Part shown: positions 55,379 through 62,882 of the stretch, in pieces
Numbering within the stretch: the stretch's first letter is position 1
How the letters are laid out: each line of letters starts with the position of its first letter
Assembly (NCBI RefSeq): GCF_026427355.1
Contig: NZ_CP102664.1
Location: forward strand, 682,001 to 746,000
DNA length: 64,000 nucleotides
Reading direction: 5' to 3'
Origin: Sphingobium sp. JS3065
GTDB taxonomy: Bacteria; Pseudomonadota; Alphaproteobacteria; Sphingomonadales; Sphingomonadaceae
Made by a program: the position numbers and the translations under genes
Notes under the pieces: model-generated
The model's database searches: none
What the model saw: the letters and a program-made list of their open reading frames with translations, nothing else
What the model was told of the DNA's origin: nothing

Positions 55379-57121
55379 AGAAGCCTGGTATATGGCAGCT
55401 ACGACCGCAAGGAGGCGATGGGCGATGTCAATATCGCGCTGGCCGACAATCTGGCGATCCGCGCCGTTGGCCGGGTGCGCGACGCCGACACCTATGTCGA
55501 CCATGTTCCGGACGACCGCGTGCTGTTCGCGCCCTCGATCCGCTGGCAGCCGACGCCTGACACGGATGTCGTCCTGACCGGCCTCTATCAGGAGGACGAC
55601 ACCGGCTCGACCGCGCAGTTCCTGCCGATCGTCGGCAATTTCCGTCCGAATCCCGCGAATCCCTCCGAGCGGCTCGATCGCTACACCTTCGTCGGTAAGC
55701 CCGGCTGGGATCGCTACGCCGGCCGTTTACTCCAGGGTGGCGGTTCCATCACCCACAGATTCTCGGACAATATCCGTCTCAGCCTCAAGGCCCGCTATAT
55801 CGACAGCGACCTTGAGTATAAGACTCACTATGCGGATAGCTACACTTACCCAAGCGATCCCTTCTCGGTGTACGGCACCGACGGCCGCACCATCGGTCTC
55901 TATGCCGATGCCAGCGACGCGCGGATGAACGTCTTCTCGACCGACAACAACCTCCAGTTCAACTTCAACACCGGCACCGATATCGAGCACAAGCTGCTCA
56001 TCGGCCTGGACTATAGCTGGAACAAGGTCGGCAAGCGCGGTATCTTCGGCTTCGAAACCGTCGATCTTTACAACATCGACTATGACGCGCTGCTGACCTA
56101 CGAGCCGACCGGGCCCTACGCCAATGTCTCGCAGAAGCAGCTGGGCGTGTATGTCCAGGACCAGATCCGCTTCTTTGAGCGCGTCTCGGTCGTTCTGGGC
56201 GCGCGCCGCGACCATGTCACCAACTCCGCCGGGCAGAAGGACAATGCCACGACCTTCCGCGCCGGTATCATCGGGGAAATCGGCGCGGGCTTCTCGCCCT
56301 TCTTCAGCTATACGGAAAGCTTTCTGCCGGTCGCGGGAAGCCTGACGGGTCCGGGCGGCGTCGTCGGCGATCCCTTCCAGCCCCAGACGGGCACGCAATA
56401 TGAAGCAGGCGTGAAGTGGCAGCCGACCCCTGCGACGCTTGTCACGGTGACGGCTTTCCACATCAAGGAAAAGAACCGCGTCCTTTACCTGCCGAACAAT
56501 GTCACGACCCAGTCCGGCGAACTGACCACCAAGGGCATCGAGGTCGAGGCGAGCCATCGCCTGCCCGGCGACTTCGAATTGCTGGTCAATTACGGCTATA
56601 ACCAGCTGAAGTCGGAGGTGAACAGCAGCCTTGAATATATGCCGCGCCACATCGCGTCGATCTGGTCGACCAAGAGCTTCGGCATGACGGACGGCGCGCA
56701 GCTGCGTCTTGGCGCCGGCGTCGTCTATAGCGGCAAGAGCAAGTCGACCGGCGCCCTTGACCCCTATGGCCTCAATCCCGCCATCCCGGCCGGGACCCTC
56801 TATACGGTGGTCACCCCGTCCCGCACCACCGTCGACGCCCTGGCGGAGATCAACTGGCAGAGCTGGCGCTTCGCACTCAATGCGACGAACCTGCTGAACA
56901 ATAAATTCTACGCATCCTGCCTTGCGCGCGGCGACTGCTTCATGGGCGCACCCCGCAATGTGATGGGCACCGTTAGCTATCGCTTCTGATCGACTGGATG
57001 TGGCCGGGCGCACAGCCCGGCCAGAAAGTGTGACCCAGCCGATCTCCCCCTCAGCCTTCCCGCCGATCCGGTGCTGAAGGGACGCATGCGCGTCATGTGA
57101 AACGTAACCCCAGCAATTGCG

Positions 57122-57150
57122 AATGATAACAATTACTATTGCATATCATT
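57122..57150. promoter_or_regulatory. Fur-box-like palindromic site upstream of the second receptor
   Basis: AATGATA-N15-TATCATT, with the internal run TGATAACAATTACTATT. It is AT-rich against the GC-rich surroundings and close to the classical Fur box GATAATGATAATCATTATC. It lies about 60 bp before the receptor start at 57210. Confidence 0.65.
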
Positions 57151-57209
57151 AGCAATTTGAGATACGGGACGGGCTCGGTCTTGATCGAGGCACATTTGGG
57201 GGATGATCA

Positions 57210-58848
57210 ATGGTTCGTTCTTTCCTTCCGGCCTTCAGGTTCGCACTCTTGGCAGCGACTTTCCTCTCCGCCCCCGCCTTCGCGCAGGACGGCGAAGACG
57301 CTTCGAAGCAGGAGGCGGGAAGCGAAGCGAAGGACGACACCATCGTCGTCTATGGCAGCGGCATTGACCGGAACAACGCTGCCACCGGGCTTGACCTGAC
57401 GCCGCGCGAGACACCGCAGTCGCTCACCATCATCACCCGGGAGCAGATCGACGATCAGGCTGCGTCTACAATCGCCGATGTGCTTGAATATACCACCGGC
57501 TTGTCCGTCAAGCGGGTGGATCGTGGCCGCAACCTCCTGTCCGCTCGCGGCTTCGACATCACCAATTTCCAGCTCGACGGCCTGCCCTTTGCTACCGGCA
57601 ATATCGGTCTGGAGGAAAGCAGCACGGTCATCTTCGATCGAGTCGAAGTCGTTCGCGGCTCGGTCGGTCTGCTACAGGGCGCGGGTGAGCCTTCGGCATC
57701 AATCAACATGGTGCGCCGACAGGCCAACGCCCGCGAATTGACCGGCACGATGACCCTCGAAGCCGGATCCTGGGATCATTTCTCTGCACCGCTGACATCA
57801 GCACGCCATTGACAAGCGACGGGTCGATACGAGCGCGTTTTGCCGCCGAAGTCTATCGTCAGGATGCCTTTGTCGATCTGGAGAGCAGCAAGGGCTTTAC
57901 GCTTTATGGCGTGATCGGAGCCGACCTGGGGCCGGGGACGCGGCTTCGTGCGGGCGCGAGCTATCAGCGGGATGAGCGCAAAGGCGTGATGTGGGCGCAG
58001 CTGCCTTATTGGTATGCCGACGGCTCGGTCGCGAACTGGTCGCGATCAAGGACGACGGGCGCCAAGTGGAACGAATGGGACACGGTCGAAAAGTCCGCCT
58101 TTCTGACGATCGAACAGGACCTGGGGGAAAGCTGGCAGTTGAAGGGGGACATCTCCTATTTCACGCAGACCGAGGATTCCAAGCTGATCTGGCTATGGGG
58201 GAACCCGGATCAGGCCACAGGCCTCGGCATGGATGTCTGGCCCTATTGGTATTTGGCTAAGCCTAAACAATGGAACCTCAATCTCCAGCTCAAGGGAAGT
58301 TACAGCATCTTCGGCCGCCAGCATGAACTTGTCGTTGGCGCGATGTATAATCACCTGAAGAATGGCTGGACCAATCGCGATCCTGATCCCGCGTCGGTCG
58401 CGCCAGTGGGCAACTTCAACGACTGGGAAGGCAGCTATCCCGAACCCGTTTGGGGTGAGCGCTATCGCATGAGCGACTTCGGCACGACGAAGCAGAGTGC
58501 GATTTACGGCGTGACGCGATTCCAATTGCTGGACAGTCTCAAACTGATCGTCGGCGGACGCCTGAGCAACTGGATCCGGGACGAGGAACTGGCGCTCTAT
58601 ACGCCCGAAGCGTACAAGATTAAGAAAAAGAACGTGTTCACGCCTTATGCGGGCCTGATATTCGATTTCAACGATAGCCTATCCGCTTATGCAAGCTATA
58701 CCAGCATCTTCAATCCACAGACCGCGCGGGATCGCAACGGGCGCTATCTGGATCCGCTGGAAGGCAATACAACACCAATTCTTGGTTTGGTGGATATATC
58801 TACGGTGAGCCTCGCAACTTTCGCATGACGTTAAGCTACGGATTTTAA
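57210..58848 (+). pseudogene. TonB-dependent siderophore receptor, frameshifted and internally deleted
   Basis: The first frame (57210-57812) holds a signal peptide ending APAFAQ, a TonB-box/plug region (ETPQSLTIITREQ, VEVVRGSVGLLQGAGEPSAS). Near 57795 the frame shifts: SWDHFSAP should continue ADISTPLTSDGS, found in the second frame to 58828. That frame then drops out at LEGNT, and a receptor C-terminus (YIYGEPRNFRMTLSYGF, stop at 58848) continues in the third frame. Roughly 150-200 barrel residues are missing. So one frameshift plus an out-of-frame deletion; not functional. FhuE/FoxA-like by pattern. Confidence 0.88.
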
Positions 58849-59258
58849 GATCGATGTCCTCGTTGAGCTCATCATCCATCGGTCAGTCTCGAATCCACCC
58901 ATTCCGACCGCAGGGCTACCCAGCGCATTCTCCATACCGGTCATTGGGCGGTCGGCTCGAGTGCATGAATGTATGGCTGGTCACGACGGATGAATTTGGC
59001 CCTGGGAGCGACTGCTCCGTTGGCGGCAGCCGACGTTAGTAATCACAGCAGCAAGAAGAATCTTGGTCAGCGGGCGGTTGGAAATTGCTAGGGCTGGCTC
59101 GACGAGGTATTGTGGCTTTGCACAAGCGTAGCCCGCCAGCGAGCCATGTTTAAGCTCCGAACCCGATTTACGGGAAGGGAATGGGGCCACTGTATGGGGC
59201 CTAATTTTTTGCTGCAGTGCAGCAATTTACTTGATTACAGTCCCTTAGGTGAACCTTG
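58849..59258. other. 410-bp gene-free stretch at the right end of the island
   Basis: Between the dead receptor and the attR copy. No domain-bearing frame, RNA gene or terminal repeat was found. AT content rises towards 59200-59250. It probably is island residue, consistent with decay near the right end. Confidence 0.4.
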
Positions 59259-59278
59259 CGATTCCCTTCACCGCTCCA
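59259..59278 (+). repeat. attR: imperfect copy of the tRNA-Gly 3' end
   Basis: CGATTCCCTTCACCGCTCCA, identical to the tRNA end at 37001-37021 except that one C of the CCC run is missing. Same orientation as the tRNA. The rest of a tRNA is absent, as expected for the distal att site of an element inserted in a tRNA gene. Confidence 0.7.
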
Positions 59279-59295
59279 CCTGAAACATCAGTTCG

Positions 59296-59826
59296 TCACC
59301 CCACCTGCCGCTTCGCCAATTTGCGCGCCAGCGTCCGCCGGTGCATGCCCAGCCGCCGGGCCGCTTCGGAAATGTTGAAGTCGCTGTCTTTCAGCACCTC
59401 ATGGATATGTTCCCATTCCAGCGTCTTGATCGATGTCGGGCGCGGCGCGAGCGGGGTGGAGGGGTCGCCCGTGGACCGGGCAAAGGCCGCCTCTATGTCG
59501 TCGGTGTTGGACGGCTTGGCCAGATAGTTGGACGCGCCCAGCTTGATCGCCTCCACCGCCGTGGCGATGCTGGCGAAGCCGGTCAGCACCACGATCACCA
59601 TCGCCGGATCATGCGCATGAAGAGTCTGGACGCAGACCAGCCCGGACTCTGCGCCCAGCTTGAGGTCGACCACGGCAAAACCCGGCCTGTTGCCTGCCAG
59701 GACCATCTCCAAAGCCGCATGGCTGTCCGCCGTCAGCACCGCATAGCCGCGCCGCTCGAAGGATCGCTTGAGCGTCTTCGCGAACGCCTCGTCATCCTCC
59801 ACGATCACCAGCACGCGCTCAGACAT
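59296..59826 (-). CDS. regA: Redox response regulator, RegA/ActR/PrrA type
   Basis: 176 residues. Receiver with VEDDEAFAKTL, phospho-Asp54 (VVDLKLG), Thr (VLTGFAS) and Lys (AKPSNTDD), then a short proline linker and a Fis-type HTH (FNISEAARRLGMHRRTLARKLAKR), the near-invariant C-terminus of the RegA/ActR family. It controls respiration, and in some relatives photosynthesis and N/C fixation, in response to quinone redox state. It overlaps regB by 8 bp and is the last gene of the cyo-linked operon. Two-gene core of a global redox system. Confidence 0.93.
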   Translation of the reverse strand: MSERVLVIVEDDEAFAKTLKRSFERRGYAVLTADSHAALEMVLAGNRPGFAVVDLKLGAESGLVCVQTLHAHDPAMVIVVLTGFASIATAVEAIKLGASNYLAKPSNTDDIEAAFARSTGDPSTPLAPRPTSIKTLEWEHIHEVLKDSDFNISEAARRLGMHRRTLARKLAKRQVG

Positions 59827-61144
59827 CGGCAGTTTCCTCTTCCAGCGCCAGGGTGCCCAGCGGCAGGCGCAGCAGGATCAGCGCGCCGCCGTCCGCGCCG
59901 TTGCTGGCCGATACGGTGCCGCCCAGCTTGCGCACGACGTTGACGACCAGGAACAGGCCGAGGCCATGGCCTTCCTTGCCCTTGCTCGACCGGTAGGGCT
60001 TGCCGAAATCCTCCAGCATCGCTTCCGAAAAGCCGCTGCCATTGTCCCGCACCGCGATGTTGAGCGACGTGCTGTCGCGCCCGACCAGCAGGTCGATATA
60101 GGTCGCGCCCGCCTCCCGCCCATTGTCGAGCAGATTGCCGATAGCCTGCCGGATCACCGGATCGGCGATGATGCGCGGATAGTCATGCGGCCCGAAATCG
60201 CAGCGCAGCGGCATGCCGGGATTGGCCCTGCGCCACTCCATGGCGATGCCGTCGATGAAATCGCGCACATTGGTCACTTCCGGCGCTTCGCCCCGCGCCT
60301 CGCCGGAGGAGAGGAGGATGCCGGTGACGATTTCCTTGCAGCGCTGGACGGCGGCCTGCATCTCGCCCACCTCCTCGACCAAAGCAGGGTGCGTCGTGAC
60401 CTCCGGCATATGTTTCCAGTCGCCCAGCACCACCGCGAGTTGGGACAGAGGCGTGCCCAGTTCATGCGCCGCGCCCGACGCGAGCAGGCCCATGCGGACG
60501 ATATGCTCCTCCTCAGCCGCCTGCTGCCGCAGCTTCGCCAGATAGGCGTCCCGCATCTGGAGGTTGCGCGTCACGGGCAGCACGAACAGCACCAGCAGCA
60601 CCGCGATCATGGTGAAGCAGATCCAGGTGCCGACGATATGCAGGTCGAACAAATGCCCCTCCAGCGCGCCGCGCAGGTCCAGGGGCCGGTAGTGCAATGC
60701 CAGCAGCCCCGCGCACAGCGCCGACACGAATACGATCCCCCAGATGCTCCAGCGGTCGAGCAGCACCGCGCCCAGCGCCACCTGCACGAGATAGAGCGAG
60801 ATGAAGGGATTGGTCGCCCCGCCCGACAGATAAAGCTGCGCCGTCAGCAGCAGCACGTCGAACAGCAGCGACAGGAACAGTTCGGCATGGGACACGTCGG
60901 TCCGCTTGCGCAGCACGCCGAAACTGAGGCCGTTCATCGCCATCGCCATGGCCGCGACCAGCAGCATCGGCGCCAGGGGCAGGCGGATGCCCATGATGAA
61001 ATGCACCGCCAATATGGTGACGAGCTGGCCCGCGATGGCCAGCCAGCGCAATTGCACCAGCAGCGCCAGATTCTTGCGTCCGGCGGCGTCGGCGGGCCAC
61101 TGGCTGGGCTGCCAGAGGGTGCTGATCGGCAGGTTCCGGTTCAT
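59819..61144 (-). CDS. regB: Redox sensor histidine kinase, RegB/ActS/PrrB type
   Basis: 441 residues from the ATG at 61144. Six TM helices (about 30-210), with the conserved RWLAIAGQ start and the quinone-site motif GGATNPFISLYLVQVALGAVL. Phospho-His in GAAHELGTPLSQL, then N-box (IGNLLDNGREAGA), G1 (VRDNGSGFSE) and G2 (GHGLGLFLV). Partner of RegA. Its ATG overlaps the SURF1 stop (ATGA), placing it directly in the oxidase operon, an arrangement that would allow feedback between oxidase activity and quinone redox state. Confidence 0.93.
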   Translation of the reverse strand: MNRNLPISTLWQPSQWPADAAGRKNLALLVQLRWLAIAGQLVTILAVHFIMGIRLPLAPMLLVAAMAMAMNGLSFGVLRKRTDVSHAELFLSLLFDVLLLTAQLYLSGGATNPFISLYLVQVALGAVLLDRWSIWGIVFVSALCAGLLALHYRPLDLRGALEGHLFDLHIVGTWICFTMIAVLLVLFVLPVTRNLQMRDAYLAKLRQQAAEEEHIVRMGLLASGAAHELGTPLSQLAVVLGDWKHMPEVTTHPALVEEVGEMQAAVQRCKEIVTGILLSSGEARGEAPEVTNVRDFIDGIAMEWRRANPGMPLRCDFGPHDYPRIIADPVIRQAIGNLLDNGREAGATYIDLLVGRDSTSLNIAVRDNGSGFSEAMLEDFGKPYRSSKGKEGHGLGLFLVVNVVRKLGGTVSASNGADGGALILLRLPLGTLALEEETADV

Positions 61145-61866
61145 CCCCGGCGGTCTTTTCGGGCCTGACGCATGACGAACATGTACGCGCCAGCGACCAT
61201 CGCCGCCAGCACGAACCATATGATCGCATATTGCAGGTGGCTGTTGGGGAATTTGACGACGGTAAGCCCGCCGACCGGCAGGCTGTCCGGGCCGTCGACG
61301 GCTTCGGCATCGATGAAATAATCGGCCAGCGGTCCCTTTATCCCGCGTGCGTCGGCGATCGCTTCGACATCGCGCGAATACCAGCGGTCGGCCGCTGGAT
61401 CGTTGGAGCGCAGGAAACCGCCGCCCGGTTCGTTCAGGCGCAATAGCCCCGCCACATGCACCTTTCCCTGCGGTCGGGCATAATCCCGGCGCTTGTCGAG
61501 CGGGACGAAGCCCCGATTGACGATCAACGTGAGGCCCCGGTCGGTGACGAGGGGGGTCAGTACCCAGAAACCGGGGCCGCGCACGGTCACGGCCTGCACC
61601 AGCGCCGTCTGGTCATGAAGGAAATGGCCCGAAATCTTCACCCGGCGATATTCGTCGGCCCTCGCGGCGGCGCGGGGAGCGGGGAGGGGGAGGGCGTGGC
61701 TTCGCGCATCGACGCGGGCGATCAGGTCGCGCTTCCAGCCAAGACGCTGGACCTGCCATGCGCCAAGCGCGCAGAATCCGGCGAAGAAGAAAAGGGCGAT
61801 CAGCGTCAGGCCGATCATAAAGGCCGGGGAGCGGCTGGAGCGCTCCCCGTCTTGCGCCGCTGTCAC
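61141..61866 (-). CDS. SURF1-family oxidase assembly protein
   Basis: 241 residues from the GTG at 61866, which overlaps the cyoD stop (GTGA). Two TM helices: near the N-terminus (MIGLTLIALFFFAGFCALGAWQ) and near the C-terminus (YAIIWFVLAAMVAGAYMFVM). Between them is the periplasmic SURF1 domain with GWKRDLI, VNRGFVP and PNSHLQYA. It helps haem insertion or assembly of haem-copper oxidases; following cyoBCD, it most likely serves the bo3 quinol oxidase here. The longer frame to 61950 runs inside cyoD. Confidence 0.9.
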   Translation of the reverse strand: MTAAQDGERSSRSPAFMIGLTLIALFFFAGFCALGAWQVQRLGWKRDLIARVDARSHALPLPAPRAAARADEYRRVKISGHFLHDQTALVQAVTVRGPGFWVLTPLVTDRGLTLIVNRGFVPLDKRRDYARPQGKVHVAGLLRLNEPGGGFLRSNDPAADRWYSRDVEAIADARGIKGPLADYFIDAEAVDGPDSLPVGGLTVVKFPNSHLQYAIIWFVLAAMVAGAYMFVMRQARKDRRG

Positions 61867-62258
61867 GGCATCTCGCTCATATTGTGCATGGCGCTCATGT
61901 CCATGTCCGCATGCGGCATCATGTTGGCGTTGAGATGATACATGACCCACAGCGATCCCGACAGCACGATGACGACCAGCACGACCGTCAGCATCATCGC
62001 CATGAAGGACCAGCCGCCTTCGACGCGGGTGTTCATGTGCAGGAAGTAGATCATGTGGACCACCACCTGCGCTGCGGCGAAGCCCATGATGACCACGCCG
62101 GTCAGTTGCGGGTCGTTCAGCACGCCACTCATCACCAGCCAGAAGGGGATGGCCGTCAGGATCGCCGACAGGCCGAACCCGATCATATAGCTGCGCAAGC
62201 TGCCGTGCGCGCCTTCCTCATGATGGCCGTGATCGTGAGTGTGGACAGCGTCGCTCAC
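61863..62258 (-). CDS. cyoD: Cytochrome bo3 quinol oxidase subunit IV
   Basis: 131 residues from the GTG at 62258, overlapping the cyoC stop (GTGA). His-rich N-terminus (VHTHDHGHHEEG), then three TM helices (about 25-45, 55-77, 88-110). The motif AQVVVHMIYFLHMNT is the conserved CyoD core. C-terminal Met/His-rich tail (MMPHADMDMSAMHNM) is unusual and could bind copper; this is only inference. Accessory subunit aiding CuB assembly in E. coli. Confidence 0.9.
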   Translation of the reverse strand: MSDAVHTHDHGHHEEGAHGSLRSYMIGFGLSAILTAIPFWLVMSGVLNDPQLTGVVIMGFAAAQVVVHMIYFLHMNTRVEGGWSFMAMMLTVVLVVIVLSGSLWVMYHLNANMMPHADMDMSAMHNMSEMP

Positions 62259-62878
62259 CGCAGGACTCCCATCAGATAGACAAAGGTGAAGACGCCGATC
62301 CAGATGACGTCCAGGAAGTGCCAGAACATCGACAGGCACATCAGGCGGCGTTTGTTGGCCGGGATCAGGCCCTTCTTCGCGACCTGCACCATCAGCGTGA
62401 TCAGCCAGATCGAACCGAAGGTGACGTGCAGCCCGTGCGTGCCGACCAGCGTGAAGAAGGAAGACAGGAACGCCGAACGCTGCGGCCCCGCACCTTCATG
62501 GATGAGGTGAGAGAATTCGTAGAGTTCGATGAACAGGAACGCCCCGCCGAACAGCAAGGTGACGAACAGCCATCCCTGGGTGGGGCTGACCCTGTTCTTC
62601 TCCATCGCCAGCATCGCGAAGCCGTAGGTGATCGAAGAAAACAGCAGCATCGCGGTGTTGAGCGCGATCAGCGGCAGGTCGAACAGATCCTTCGGCCCCG
62701 GCCCGCCGGCATAGCTGCCGCCCAGCACGGCGTAAGTGGCGAAAAGGATGGCGAAGATGAGGCAATCGCTCATCAAATACATCCAGAAGCCCAGATTGGT
62801 GCTGTGGCCTTCGTGAAGGTGCGGTTCCTCGAGCAGATGATATGCCCTGGGTTCCAGCGTTGCAGTGGCGCTGCTCAT
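62255..62878 (-). CDS. cyoC: Cytochrome bo3 quinol oxidase subunit III
   Basis: 207 residues, five TM helices, from the ATG at 62878 4 bp after the cyoB stop. Typical motifs: GFWMYLMSDCLIFAILFATY, ELYEFSHLIHEGAGPQRSAF, LVGTHGLHVTFGSIW and CLSMFWHFLDVIWIGVFTFVY. Core subunit without redox centres, stabilising the complex. Member of cyoBCD-SURF1-regBA. Confidence 0.95.
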   Translation of the reverse strand: MSSATATLEPRAYHLLEEPHLHEGHSTNLGFWMYLMSDCLIFAILFATYAVLGGSYAGGPGPKDLFDLPLIALNTAMLLFSSITYGFAMLAMEKNRVSPTQGWLFVTLLFGGAFLFIELYEFSHLIHEGAGPQRSAFLSSFFTLVGTHGLHVTFGSIWLITLMVQVAKKGLIPANKRRLMCLSMFWHFLDVIWIGVFTFVYLMGVLR

Positions 62879-62882
62879 AGGG

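Larger units (their letters stand above)
53481..56989 (+). pseudogene. TonB-dependent siderophore receptor, interrupted by an IS110-type element
   Basis: The 5' part (53481-53990) encodes a signal peptide (MMRKFAVAGVAGLLSIQPALA), a plug domain (ETPLVEMPQPITVITSEQ, VEIVRGPASVLFGQG). After the IS, 55382-56989 encodes the remaining barrel, ending VMGTVSYRF. Joining the parts with one copy of the duplicated AGA gives an uninterrupted frame of 705 residues, a normal length for FhuA/FoxA-type receptors. The 3' part alone lacks start and signal peptide, so no receptor reaches the outer membrane. Substrate probably a ferric hydroxamate-type siderophore; the exact one is unknown. Confidence 0.9.
37022..59278 (+). 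mobile_element. Putative tRNA-Gly-integrated mobilisable genomic island
   Basis: About 22.3 kb between a complete tRNA-Gly gene and an imperfect copy of its 3' end. It contains a tyrosine integrase next to the tRNA, IS630 and IS110 elements, a conjugative relaxase with oriT and traC/traD but no mating-pair genes or traG, and cargo: c-di-GMP/exopolysaccharide genes, ECF41 sigma factor and iron-uptake genes. Both flanks carry ordinary chromosomal genes. Absence of T4SS makes it mobilisable rather than self-conjugative. The right att copy has a 1-base deletion, and both receptor genes are broken, so it may be immobile now. Confidence 0.72.
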
